Source: JAEZVV01 sp036652035 (GTDB lineage: Bacteria > Pseudomonadota > Gammaproteobacteria > Burkholderiales > Burkholderiaceae_F). Taken from it: 64,000 nucleotides of DNA. Positions 7,604 through 15,901 of this stretch are shown here, piece by piece. The position numbers were made by a program, and so were the translations under genes. How positions within the stretch are numbered: the first letter of the stretch is position 1; every line of letters begins with the position of its first letter. The notes beneath the pieces were generated by a model that saw only the letters and a program-made list of their open reading frames with translations, made no database searches and had not been told where the DNA came from. Location: assembly GCA_036652035.1 (NCBI GenBank), contig JAVVWR010000006.1, positions 1 to 64,000 on the forward strand. Direction: 5' to 3'.

Positions 7604-8137
7604 ATGTCTCGAGTTGCAAAAATTCCGGTCACGTTGGCGAAGGGCGTTGAAGCTCAGTTGACGTCGACCGACATCACGGTCAAGGGCCCGCTCGGCACTT
7701 TGAAGCAGCGCATTACGCCGCTAGTCAAGGTGACGATCGAAGGCAGCGACATCTCTTTTGTCGCGGCCGACGAATCCCGCGAGGCGGGCGCGATGAGCGG
7801 CACTTTGCGTGCCCTGGTTGCGGCCATGAATACCGGCGTGAGCACCGGCTTCGTCAAGAAGCTGAATCTGGTTGGCGTGGGCTATCGTGCCCAGGCCGCC
7901 GGCGACACGCTTAACCTGTCGCTTGGTTTCTCGCACCCCATCGCGCACAAGATGCCCGAGGGAGTGAAGGTCGAGACTCCGACGCAGACCGAGATCTTGA
8001 TCAAAGGCGCCGACAAGCAGAAGGTCGGCCAGGTTGCGGCAGAAGTCCGCGCGTACCGTTCCCCCGAGCCCTACAAGGGCAAGGGTGTTCGTTATGCGGA
8101 CGAAGTCGTGATCATCAAGGAAACGAAGAAGAAGTAA
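7604..8137 (+). CDS. rplF: 50S ribosomal protein L6
   Basis: 177 residues, as in E. coli. The repeat-domain structure is clear, and the C-terminal PEPYKGKGVRYADEVVIIKE is the L6 signature. It lies near the factor-binding site. A GGAGG ribosome-binding site precedes the ATG. Confidence 0.97.
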   Translation: MSRVAKIPVTLAKGVEAQLTSTDITVKGPLGTLKQRITPLVKVTIEGSDISFVAADESREAGAMSGTLRALVAAMNTGVSTGFVKKLNLVGVGYRAQAAGDTLNLSLGFSHPIAHKMPEGVKVETPTQTEILIKGADKQKVGQVAAEVRAYRSPEPYKGKGVRYADEVVIIKETKKK

Positions 8138-8154
8138 GCGGGCAGGAGGTCACA

Positions 8155-8523
8155 GTGATCGACAAGAAGGAAAGCCGTCTGCGTCGTGCGCGTGCCACGC
8201 GTGCCCGCATTGCGCTGCAGAAGGTGAGCCGCCTGACGGTTCATCGTTCGAACCTGCACATCTACGCCAGCATCATCTCGGCCGATGGCGGTCGCGTTCT
8301 CGTTTCGGCCTCGACGGCCGAGCCGGAAGTGCGCGCCAAGCTCGCCGCCGAGACGGGGCGTGGCGGCAACGTGAACGCTGCCAAGTTGATTGGCACTCGC
8401 GTTGCAGAAAAGGCGAAGGCCGCCGGCATTGAGTCCGTGGCGTTCGACCGTGCAGGCTACCGTTTCCATGGCCGCGTCGCGGCGCTGGCTGAGGCCGCGC
8501 GTGAAGCCGGTCTCAAGTTCTGA
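8155..8523 (+). CDS. rplR: 50S ribosomal protein L18 (GTG start)
   Basis: 122 residues (E. coli 117), basic at the N-terminus (DKKESRLRRARATRARI). L18 binds 5S rRNA with L5. The start is GTG at 8155 with AGGAGGT directly upstream; no ATG fits. It is followed by rpsE after 11 bp. Confidence 0.96.
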   Translation: MIDKKESRLRRARATRARIALQKVSRLTVHRSNLHIYASIISADGGRVLVSASTAEPEVRAKLAAETGRGGNVNAAKLIGTRVAEKAKAAGIESVAFDRAGYRFHGRVAALAEAAREAGLKF

Positions 8524-8534
8524 GGGTAGAGCTC

Positions 8535-9056
8535 ATGGCTAAGGTTCAACCGAAAGGCGTGATGTCCGAAGAGCGTGACGACGGCATCCGCGAAAAAATG
8601 ATCGCGATCAACCGCGTTACCAAGGTCGTTAAGGGTGGTCGCATCCTCGGCTTTGCCGCGTTGACCGTGGTTGGCGACGGCGATGGCCGCGTCGGCATGG
8701 GCAAGGGCAAGTCGCGTGAAGTGCCGGTCTCGGTGCAGAAGGCGATGGAACGTGCTCGTCGCGTGATGGAAAAAGTTCCGCTCAAGAGCGGCACGATTCA
8801 CCACGCAGTGCACGGCCGCCATGGCGCTGCCAAGGTCATGCTGATGCCGGCTGTTGAAGGTACTGGTGTTATCGCCGGTGGCCCGATGCGCGCGATCTTC
8901 GATGTGATGGGCGTTCGCAACGTCGTGGCCAAGTCGCACGGCTCGAGCAACCCCTACAACATGGTCCGCGCCACCTTGAATGCGCTTTCGAACCTGCGTA
9001 CGCCGGGTGAGATCGCTGCCAAGCGTGGTAAGTCGGTCGAGGAAATCCTCGGCTAA
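8535..9056 (+). CDS. rpsE: 30S ribosomal protein S5
   Basis: 173 residues (E. coli 167). The double-stranded RNA-binding domain contains VKGGRILGFAALTVVGDGDG and MGKGKSREVP. The C-terminal domain has AGGPMRAIFDVMGVRNVVAKS. S5 acts in decoding accuracy and mRNA entry. Confidence 0.98.
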   Translation: MAKVQPKGVMSEERDDGIREKMIAINRVTKVVKGGRILGFAALTVVGDGDGRVGMGKGKSREVPVSVQKAMERARRVMEKVPLKSGTIHHAVHGRHGAAKVMLMPAVEGTGVIAGGPMRAIFDVMGVRNVVAKSHGSSNPYNMVRATLNALSNLRTPGEIAAKRGKSVEEILG

Positions 9057-9076
9057 GGCCGGGGAGGAGAGCAAAC

Positions 9077-9256
9077 ATGTCCAAGAAGACCGTCAAAGTC
9101 ACCCTGGTCAAGAGCCCGATCGGCTGCAAGGCTTCTCACCGCGCGACGGTGCTGGGCCTTGGGCTGAAGAAGCTCCGCCAGACGCGCGAGCTGGAAGATA
9201 CTCCGGCTGTGCGCGGGATGATCACCAAGGTCGCGTACCTCGTGCACGCTGCCTGA
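9077..9256 (+). CDS. rpmD: 50S ribosomal protein L30
   Basis: A 59-residue gene, exactly the E. coli length, translated as MSKKTVKVTLVKSPIGCKAS... with the L30 segment GLKKLRQTRELEDTPAVRGM. GGGGAGGAG precedes the ATG. It fills the gap between rpsE and rplO, as in other proteobacteria. Confidence 0.96.
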   Translation: MSKKTVKVTLVKSPIGCKASHRATVLGLGLKKLRQTRELEDTPAVRGMITKVAYLVHAA

Positions 9257-9272
9257 GTAAGGAAGAGTCATC

Positions 9273-9710
9273 ATGCGTCTCAACAACCTCAAGCCCGCCG
9301 CGGGCGCAACGAGCAACCGCCATCGCGTCGGTCGCGGCGTTGGCAGCGGCTGGGGCAAGACCGCGGGTCGTGGTCACAAGGGTCAGAAGTCCCGCTCGGG
9401 TGGCTTCCACAAGGTTGGTTTCGAAGGCGGCCAAATGCCGCTGCATCGTCGCCTGCCCAAGCGTGGTTTCACCTCGCTGACCCGCAAGTACGTCGAAGTC
9501 GTTCGTCTGTCCGACCTCGAACGCATTGCTGTCGATGAGATCGACCTGGCCGTGCTTAAGCAAGCCGGCGTGGTTTCGATCCTCGCGATCGACGCTCGCG
9601 TGATCCTTTCGGGTGAATTGACCCGCAAGGTGAGCGTTCGTGGCGTGGCCGTTACCAAGGGTGCCAAGGCAGCGATCGAAGCCGCCGGCGGCGCCGTGGT
9701 GACGCAGTAA
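9273..9710 (+). CDS. rplO: 50S ribosomal protein L15
   Basis: 145 residues (E. coli 144). The glycine- and arginine-rich N-terminal arm (RVGRGVGSGWGKTAGRGHKG) is characteristic. It enters late in 50S assembly. secY follows 22 bp later. Confidence 0.97.
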   Translation: MRLNNLKPAAGATSNRHRVGRGVGSGWGKTAGRGHKGQKSRSGGFHKVGFEGGQMPLHRRLPKRGFTSLTRKYVEVVRLSDLERIAVDEIDLAVLKQAGVVSILAIDARVILSGELTRKVSVRGVAVTKGAKAAIEAAGGAVVTQ

Positions 9711-9732
9711 GCGTTCATCAGGGAAGCACCGC

Positions 9733-11067
9733 GTGGCGACCAGCCCTAGCTCCACTCTCGGCAACACCGGGAAGTATGGCGACCTTAAACGTCGCCTGAT
9801 CTTCCTGTTGTTGGCGCTCGTTGTGTACCGGGTTGGCACGCACGTGCCGGTTCCGGGCATCGACCCCGAGACGTTGCGACAGCTCTTCCAGCAACAGAAG
9901 GGCGGCATTCTCGGCCTGTTTAACATGTTCTCCGGCGGCGCGTTGTCGCGCTTTTCGGTGTTCGCGCTTGGCATCATGCCGTACATCTCTGCATCGATCA
10001 TCATGCAGATGCTTACGTACGTCATGCCGCAGCTCGAGGCACTGCGCAAGGAGGGCGAATCCGGCCGCCGGAAGATCACCCAGTACACGCGCTACGGCAC
10101 GTTGGCATTGGCGATTTTCCAGGCGATTGGCATTGCGGTCGCGCTCGAGTCGCAGCCCAACCTCGTGATCGATCCGGGCGTCATGTTCCGGGCCGTCTGC
10201 GTGGTGTCGCTGGTCACGGGCACGATGTTCTTGATGTGGTTGGGTGAGCAGATCACCGAGCGTGGTCTGGGCAACGGTATTTCGATCATCATCTTTGCTG
10301 GCATTGTCGCGGGTCTCCCGTCGGCAATCAGCGGGCTGTTCCAGCTCGTTAGCACGGGTGCAATCGGGCCGCTGTCGGCGATCTTCGTGATCGCTATCAT
10401 CATGCTCGTGACGGCCTTCGTGGTCTTCGTCGAGCGCGGTCAACGCCGCATCACGGTCAATTACGCCAAGCGCCAGGTCGGCAACAAGATCTACGGTGGT
10501 CAGAGCTCGTATCTGCCGCTCAAGATCAACATGTCTGGCGTGATCCCGCCGATCTTCGCCTCGTCACTGATCCTGTTTCCGGCCACGTTGGCGGGCTGGT
10601 TCACGACGGGTGATGCGACGCGCTGGATTCGCGATCTCGCTGCTGCGCTGTCGCCGGGACAACCGCTTTACACGCTGCTTTATGCCGCGTTGATCATCTT
10701 CTTCGCGTTTTTCTACACGGCGCTGGTCTTCAATCCGAAGGAAACCGCCGACAACCTGAAGAAGAGTGGGGCGTTCATTCCGGGCATCCGTCCGGGTGAG
10801 CAGACCGCACGCTACATCGACAAGGTGCTTCTGCGCCTGACGCTGGGCGGCGCGTTCTACCTGACGTTTGTGTGCCTGGTGCCGGAATTCCTGAACTTGA
10901 GATTCAACGTTCCCTTCTACTTCGGTGGCACTTCGCTGCTGATCGTGGTGGTTGTGACGATGGACTTCATGTCGCAGGTCCAGGCTTACATGATGACGCA
11001 CCAGTACGAATCACTGCTCAAGAAGACCAACTTCAAGGGCTTCGGACCTGGCCAGATCACTCGTTGA
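9733..11067 (+). CDS. secY: Preprotein translocase subunit SecY
   Basis: The pore of the Sec translocon in the inner membrane. 444 residues (E. coli 443) with ten predicted membrane helices. The plug region FNMFSGGALSRFSVFALGIM is around residues 63-82, and the loop ending ERGQRRITVNYAKRQVG is around residues 234-250. The start is GTG at 9733 (MATSPSSTLGNTGKYGDLKR). It is the last intact spc-operon gene before the decayed infA. Confidence 0.97.
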   Translation: MATSPSSTLGNTGKYGDLKRRLIFLLLALVVYRVGTHVPVPGIDPETLRQLFQQQKGGILGLFNMFSGGALSRFSVFALGIMPYISASIIMQMLTYVMPQLEALRKEGESGRRKITQYTRYGTLALAIFQAIGIAVALESQPNLVIDPGVMFRAVCVVSLVTGTMFLMWLGEQITERGLGNGISIIIFAGIVAGLPSAISGLFQLVSTGAIGPLSAIFVIAIIMLVTAFVVFVERGQRRITVNYAKRQVGNKIYGGQSSYLPLKINMSGVIPPIFASSLILFPATLAGWFTTGDATRWIRDLAAALSPGQPLYTLLYAALIIFFAFFYTALVFNPKETADNLKKSGAFIPGIRPGEQTARYIDKVLLRLTLGGAFYLTFVCLVPEFLNLRFNVPFYFGGTSLLIVVVVTMDFMSQVQAYMMTHQYESLLKKTNFKGFGPGQITR

Positions 11068-11073
11068 GTGACG

Positions 11074-11292
11074 ATGGCAAAGGACGATGTAGTACAGATG
11101 CAAGGGGAGGTCCTGAAAAGCCTCCCGAAAGCAACCTTCCGCGTGAAGCCCTAGAACAGCAGCATCGTTCTAGGGCATATCTCGGGAAATCGGCGGATGC
11201 ACTACGTCCGTAACGTTCTCGGGCGATTGGGTAACGGTGGATTCTTGCCACACTACCTCTCGCGCGCACGCATCGTTTTCCGTGCCGAGTAG
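11074..11292 (+). pseudogene. infA: Decayed translation initiation factor IF-1 gene
   Basis: The frame from ATG 11074 to TAG 11290 is exactly 72 codons, the IF-1 length, and lies where infA belongs. Codons 1-25 read MAKDDVVQMQGEVLKSLPKA then TFRVK, a good IF-1 start. Codon 27, normally Glu, is TAG (11152-11154). Codons 31-46 (IVLGHISG, RMHYVR) and 62-71 (LSRARIVFRA) match again, but 47-61 do not. There the neighbouring frame gives GDWVTVD (for GDKVTVE), which indicates a one-base insertion later offset by a deletion. IF-1 is essential in E. coli, so an intact copy is expected elsewhere. The ribosome-binding site is weak. Confidence 0.88.
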
Positions 11293-11310
11293 CACGGGCT
11301 GGAGAAGAGA

Positions 11311-11424
11311 ATGAAAGTTAACGCTTCGGTCAAGAAAATGTGCCGCAAGTGCAAGATCATCAAGCGCAAGGGTGTGGTGCGGGTGATTTGCTCCGAACCG
11401 CGTCACAAGCAGCGTCAAGGCTAA
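11311..11424 (+). CDS. rpmJ: 50S ribosomal protein L36
   Basis: 37 residues, MKVNASVKKMCRKCKIIKRK followed by GVVRVICSEPRHKQRQG. The zinc-ribbon ligands are Cys11, Cys14, Cys27 and His32, so this is the zinc-binding form. A GGAGAAGAG ribosome-binding site lies just upstream. It opens the alpha operon after the infA remnant. Confidence 0.95.
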   Translation: MKVNASVKKMCRKCKIIKRKGVVRVICSEPRHKQRQG

Positions 11425-11436
11425 AGAGGTATAACG

Positions 11437-11802
11437 ATGGCTCGTATCGCCGGTATCAATATCCCGCCGAACCAGCACGCCGAGATCGGTCTGACCGCCA
11501 TTTACGGCATCGGCCGCGCTCGTTCGCGTGAAATCCTCGACGCAGTCGGGGTGGCACACACTAAGAAGATCAAAGAGCTCAACGACGCCGAGCTCGAGCG
11601 CATCCGCGAGGCTCTTGGTAGCCTCACGGTTGAAGGCGATCTGCGCCGCGAGGTGCAGCTCTCCATCAAGCGTTTGATCGACCTGGGCACCTATCGCGGC
11701 ATGCGTCACCGTCGCGGTCTGCCCGTTCGCGGCCAGCGTACGCGCACCAATGCGCGCACTCGCAAGGGCCCGAAGAAGGCCGGCGTCGCGCTGAAGAAGT
11801 AA
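11437..11802 (+). CDS. rpsM: 30S ribosomal protein S13
   Basis: 121 residues (E. coli 118), starting MARIAGINIPPNQHAEIGLT and ending in a lysine/arginine-rich tail that contacts P-site tRNA. GTRxRTNARTRKG-type sequence is visible near the C-terminus (RTRTNARTRKGPKK). Confidence 0.97.
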   Translation: MARIAGINIPPNQHAEIGLTAIYGIGRARSREILDAVGVAHTKKIKELNDAELERIREALGSLTVEGDLRREVQLSIKRLIDLGTYRGMRHRRGLPVRGQRTRTNARTRKGPKKAGVALKK

Positions 11803-11817
11803 CCGGAAAGGACAACC

Positions 11818-12234
11818 ATGGCTGGCAAGAATCCTAGCGCGCAGCAAATCGCCGCTCAGCAGCGCGCGCGCAAGAAGGTCAAGAAGGTCGTGTCCGAAGG
11901 CATCGTGCACGTTCACGCTTCCTTCAACAACACGATCATCACGATCACCGACCGTCAGGGCAACGCTCTCTCCGCGTCGAGTTCTGGCGCGCAGGGCTTC
12001 AAGGGCTCGCGTAAGTCCACCCCGTTCGCCGCGCAGGTCGCGTCCGAGCAGGCTGGTCGTATCGCCCTTGAGTACGGTCTGAAGAACGTTGAAGTGCGTA
12101 TCACGGGCCCCGGTCCTGGTCGTGAGTCCTCGGTTCGTGCGCTCAACGCGCTCGGCATCCGTGTGACCTCGATTCAGGACGTGACCCCGGTCCCGCACAA
12201 CGGCGTCCGTCCGTCGAAGCGTCGTCGCGTCTAA
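11818..12234 (+). CDS. rpsK: 30S ribosomal protein S11
   Basis: 138 residues (E. coli 129). The core IVHVHASFNNTIITITDRQG and the C-terminal GVRPSKRRRV are diagnostic. It forms part of the 30S platform. Two inverted repeats lie in the 103-bp gap before rpsD. Confidence 0.97.
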   Translation: MAGKNPSAQQIAAQQRARKKVKKVVSEGIVHVHASFNNTIITITDRQGNALSASSSGAQGFKGSRKSTPFAAQVASEQAGRIALEYGLKNVEVRITGPGPGRESSVRALNALGIRVTSIQDVTPVPHNGVRPSKRRRV

Positions 12235-12273
12235 GCGGCAATGCTCGGACTCGACAATCTTTGAACACCCCGT

Positions 12274-12319
12274 GTCTGCTCGCGTTGGCGAGCAGACTGA
12301 ATGTGGCGCTAGCGCCACA
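12274..12319 (+). promoter_or_regulatory. Two hairpins between rpsK and rpsD
   Basis: The first is a 10-bp stem (12274-12283 with 12288-12297, GUUG loop). The second is a perfect 18-bp palindrome, TGTGGCGCTAGCGCCACA (12302-12319), ending 18 bp before the rpsD start. No T-run follows. In E. coli, S4 represses the alpha operon through a structured mRNA site upstream of rpsM. This position near rpsD makes an S4-related role possible, but there is no direct evidence. Confidence 0.55.
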
Positions 12320-12337
12320 GGATGAGTGAGGCATAAA

Positions 12338-12961
<624 letters not shown>

Positions 12962-13022
12962 TCCGGTCCGCCGGTCCCGTTGGCGTGTAGTGCGCGCCGA
13001 CGGGATCGCACCGAACCAATCA

Positions 13023-13059
13023 CGCGACCGGCCTTTAGTGGGGCACCGGTCGCGTTTTT
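13023..13059 (+). terminator. Terminator-like hairpin between rpsD and rpoA
   Basis: CGCGACCGG (13023-13031) pairs perfectly with CCGGTCGCG (13046-13054), followed by five T (13055-13059). It lies inside the alpha operon, 71 bp upstream of rpoA, so it would lower rpoA-rplQ expression unless read through. No clear promoter is seen between it and rpoA. Confidence 0.65.
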
Positions 13060-13129
13060 CGCATCCGCCCCCGGACCACCCACAGCCTTATCGGCGTAAC
13101 GAGCCGAGGGTATTGAAAGGGAAAGTCGA

Positions 13130-14131
13130 ATGGCCAATACGGCACTCCTCAAGCCGCGCAGCATTGAAGTCGAAGCTACCGGCGCGAATTCCGCCATCGT
13201 CACGATGGAACCGTTCGAGCGCGGCTACGGCCACACGCTCGGCAACGCTCTGCGCCGCATTCTGCTCGGCTCGATGATGGGCTATGCGCCCACCGAAGCT
13301 CAGATCGCCGGTGTGGTGCACGAATATTCCACCATCGACGGTGTCCGCGAAGACGTGGTCGATGTGCTGCTGAACCTCAAGGGCGTGGTGTTCAAGCTTC
13401 ATGGCCGCGACGAAGTGACGCTCAATCTCCGCAAGGAAGGCGAAGGCATCGTCACCGCCGCTGACATCGAGCTGCCGCACGACGTCGAGATCGTCAACCC
13501 CGAGCAGGTCATTGCGCACCTGTCGGGCGGCGGTCGCCTCGAGATGCAGATCAAGGTTGAAAAGGGCCGCGGTTATCAGCCGGGTAACCTGCGTGCCTTC
13601 CGCGACGACCATAGCAAGACCATCGGCCGCATCGTGATGGACGCTTCGTTCTCGCCGATCCGCCGTGTCTCGTACGCCGTGGAAGCCGCGCGCGTCGAGC
13701 AGCGCACCGACCTCGACAAGCTGGTCATGACGATCGACACCAACGGCGCCATCCAGCCCGAGGAAGCCGTGCGTCAAGCCGCCCGCATCCTGATGGACCA
13801 GCTGACCGTGTTTGGCGGCCTGGAAGACACCGAAGTCCCCGGCGGCGTTGTTAGCGTTGGCGGCGCCCGCGGTGCCCAGGCCACCCAGGTCGATCCGATC
13901 CTGCGTCGTCCGGTCGATGATCTCGAGCTCACCGTGCGCTCGGCCAACTGCCTCAAGGCTGAGAACATCTATTACATCGGTGACCTGATCCAGCGCACCG
14001 AGAACGAACTGCTCAAGACCCCGAACCTGGGTCGCAAGTCGCTCAACGAGATCAAGGAAGTGCTCGCTGCGCACGGCCTGACGCTCGGCATGAAGCTTGA
14101 GAACTGGCCGCCTGCCGGTCTCGACAAATAA
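13130..14131 (+). CDS. rpoA: DNA-directed RNA polymerase subunit alpha
   Basis: 333 residues (E. coli 329). The N-terminal assembly domain has EPFERGYGHTLGNALRRILL (around residues 25-44). The C-terminal domain, which binds UP elements and activators, has LTVRSANCLKAENIYYIGDL and TPNLGRKSLNEIKEVL. It lies between rpsD and rplQ as is standard. Confidence 0.98.
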   Translation: MANTALLKPRSIEVEATGANSAIVTMEPFERGYGHTLGNALRRILLGSMMGYAPTEAQIAGVVHEYSTIDGVREDVVDVLLNLKGVVFKLHGRDEVTLNLRKEGEGIVTAADIELPHDVEIVNPEQVIAHLSGGGRLEMQIKVEKGRGYQPGNLRAFRDDHSKTIGRIVMDASFSPIRRVSYAVEAARVEQRTDLDKLVMTIDTNGAIQPEEAVRQAARILMDQLTVFGGLEDTEVPGGVVSVGGARGAQATQVDPILRRPVDDLELTVRSANCLKAENIYYIGDLIQRTENELLKTPNLGRKSLNEIKEVLAAHGLTLGMKLENWPPAGLDK

Positions 14132-14143
14132 GAGAGAATCGTG

Positions 14144-14163
14144 GGGCGGCGCTGTTGCCGCCC
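14144..14163 (+). other. Small hairpin between rpoA and rplQ
   Basis: A 7-bp stem (GGGCGGC at 14144-14150 with GCCGCCC at 14157-14163) has no T-run. The function is unknown; an RNA-processing or stability element is possible. Confidence 0.3.
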
Positions 14164-14248
14164 TGCACTGCAACCCGCCCGCCTGCAAGGGATAGAAGAG
14201 ACGGGACAACGCCCAAACGGGCATCGTTGATAAGAGAAAGGAATCACC

Positions 14249-14647
14249 ATGCGTCACGGTCACGGTCTGCGCAAGCTCAACCGCACTTCTTCGCATCGCC
14301 TTGCGATGCTTCGCAACATGATGAACTCGCTGCTTCGCCACGAGGCCATCAAGACCACGGTCCCCAAGGCCAAGGAACTGCGTCGCGTCATCGAGCCCAT
14401 GATCACGCTCGGCAAGGAGCCCACGCTCGCCAACAAGCGCCTCGCTTTCAACCGCCTGCGCGACCGCGAAATGGTCGTCAAGCTGTTTGACGAAATCGGC
14501 CCGCGCTTCAAGGCTCGCAACGGCGGCTACACCCGCATCCTGAAGATGGGCTTCCGCGTTGGCGACAACGCGCCGATGGCCTACATGGAACTCGTTGACC
14601 GCGCCGCGCCTGCCGACGCCGAAGCGAGCGAAGTCGAAGCGGCGTAA
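14249..14647 (+). CDS. rplQ: 50S ribosomal protein L17
   Basis: 132 residues (E. coli 127), starting MRHGHGLRKLNRTSSHRLAM with TVPKAKELRRVIEPMIT, an L17 signature. It has a short acidic tail. It is the last gene of the alpha operon; a strong terminator follows. Confidence 0.97.
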   Translation: MRHGHGLRKLNRTSSHRLAMLRNMMNSLLRHEAIKTTVPKAKELRRVIEPMITLGKEPTLANKRLAFNRLRDREMVVKLFDEIGPRFKARNGGYTRILKMGFRVGDNAPMAYMELVDRAAPADAEASEVEAA

Positions 14648-14671
14648 GCCTGCTGCGCTTCAGTTATGCTG

Positions 14672-14698
14672 AAAGGCCCGCCTCGTGCGGGCCTTTTT
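14672..14698 (+). terminator. Intrinsic terminator after rplQ
   Basis: AAAGGCCCGC (14672-14681) and GCGGGCCTTT (14687-14696) form a 10-bp stem with a 5-nt loop, ending in a T5 run. It closes the ribosomal-protein cluster. Confidence 0.88.
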
Positions 14699-14756
14699 CA
14701 TGGGCGGCATGCGCACATTTTCCGATGCTAGCTCCGCTGCCGTGAGCGTCCGGATC

Positions 14757-15260
14757 ATGCTTAGCGTGGAGCGCCTCTCCAAGCACTGCGGCAGCAGCCT
14801 GGTGGTCGACGGGCTTGGTTTTGAACTGCGTTGCGGCGAGTGCTGTGCCTTGCTCGGTCTCAATGGCGCTGGCAAGACCACGACCTTGCGCCCGTGTCTC
14901 GGCCATGCAGTGCCCCCGATGGCAGCACGATCCGTCTGCTGGAAGAGTCCGTCGTTTCGCAGCGCGCACGCGAAGCGCGCATTCGCGTTGGTGTCGTGCC
15001 GCAGATCGACAATCTCGATCCGGACTTCAGCGTCAGCGAAAACCTGCTGGTCTACGGCCGTTACTTCGGGCTCGACGACCGTGTGATTCAGTCTCGCATT
15101 TCTGAGCTACTTAAGTTCGCCAGCCTCTCGCACAAGCAGCACGCCCGGATTCTCGAGCTCTCGGGCGGCATGAAGCGCTGCCTGAGCTTGGCGCGGGCGC
15201 TCGTCAACGATCCCGAGCTGACCTTCATGGCCGAGCCCACCACCGGCCGCAGGCGCGGCA
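14757..15260 (+). pseudogene. Remnant of a NodI-type ABC exporter ATPase
   Basis: The first part (from 14757) reads MLSVERLSKHCGSSLVVDGL then LLGLNGAGKTTTLR, a Walker A in which the usual Pro is Leu. Around 14900-14930 the homology moves to another frame: RVGVVPQIDNLDPDFSVSEN, then LSGGMKRCLSLARALVNDPE and the Walker B region LTFMAEPTTG, where the usual Asp-Glu is Ala-Glu. Homology then stops, so about the last third of the ATPase is missing. A frameshift, motif losses and truncation make this non-functional. The resemblance is to the NodI/DRA family, judged by eye. Confidence 0.8.
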
Positions 15261-15297
15261 TGTGTGATGAACGCAGCCTGCGCTACTTGCGTCGGTC

Positions 15298-15539
15298 CGC
15301 CAATCTCGACGATGGTGTTCCTATCGGGGGTCTTCTTCCCGCTGTCGCAGATGCCAGCCTGGCTGCAAACTCTGGTCCATGGCCTGCCGCCGACCGCGGC
15401 GGTCGAGATCATGCGGCCGCTGGTGCTGGGCCGCTGGCCCGAGCACGGGGTACGCGACGGGCTGCTGCTCGTCACCAATGGGCTCATGTCGTATTACATC
15501 GCGGTGCTGCTGGCGCGCCGGCGTTACTCAAGTGAGGTC
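15298..15539 (+). pseudogene. Remnant of a NodJ-type ABC-2 permease (C-terminal part)
   Basis: The frame reads PPISTMVFLSGVFFPLSQMP, then AWLQTLVHGLPPTAAVEIMR and ends LLVTNGLMSYYIAVLLARRR. This is the C-terminal third of an ABC-2 permease; the FLSGVFFP motif is typical. The N-terminal two thirds are absent, apparently lost in the same deletion that removed the ATPase C-terminus. The frame has no stop of its own and runs in frame into cutA at 15543. Confidence 0.78.
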
Positions 15540-15542
15540 AAG

Positions 15543-15875
15543 ATGGACGAGGTGTTGATCGTTCTCACTAGCTGCCCCGACGCGGCGTGCGCCGAGCGCA
15601 TTGGCCGCAGTCTGGTCGAGCAGGGCCTGGCGGCCTGCGTCAACCAGTTCGCTCCGGTGGTCTCGTGTTACCGCTGGCAGGATGAAATCGAGTGCGCCAC
15701 TGAGGTGCCGTTGCAGATCAAGACCACCCGCAGTCGCTACCCCGAGCTCGAGGCGGCTCTGCGCGCCTTGCACCCCTACGAGGTGCCGGAGATCGTGGCG
15801 CTTCCGGTCGCCGTCGGCTACGGACCCTATCTGCGGTGGGTCGCCGCGGCCGTCATGCCGCCGCTGAGGGCCTGA
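15543..15875 (+). CDS. cutA: Divalent-cation tolerance protein CutA
   Basis: 110 residues, starting MDEVLIVLTSCPDAACAERI, with the CutA1 segments VSCYRWQDEIE and HPYEVPEIVALPV. CutA1 proteins are small trimers linked to copper tolerance, but the mechanism is unsettled. GAGG (15534-15537) precedes the ATG. The frame is open upstream into the permease remnant, so an N-terminally extended product cannot be excluded. Confidence 0.9.
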   Translation: MDEVLIVLTSCPDAACAERIGRSLVEQGLAACVNQFAPVVSCYRWQDEIECATEVPLQIKTTRSRYPELEAALRALHPYEVPEIVALPVAVGYGPYLRWVAAAVMPPLRA

Positions 15876-15901
15876 GCCGGCACCGGTCCTATCATTGGGT
15901 C

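Noticed and set aside
11152..11154. The in-frame TAG of infA as a programmed read-through or recoded codon
   Set aside because: Other conserved positions are lost and a compensated frameshift lies downstream, so plain decay explains the data better.
12296..12337. rpsD start at GTG 12326
   Set aside because: It would add MRHK before the conserved MARY start and remove the ribosome-binding site.
15264..15875. A genuine permease-CutA fusion protein
   Set aside because: The permease part lacks its N-terminal two thirds, and cutA has its own ATG and GAGG site; the open frame is best read as a by-product of the deletion.
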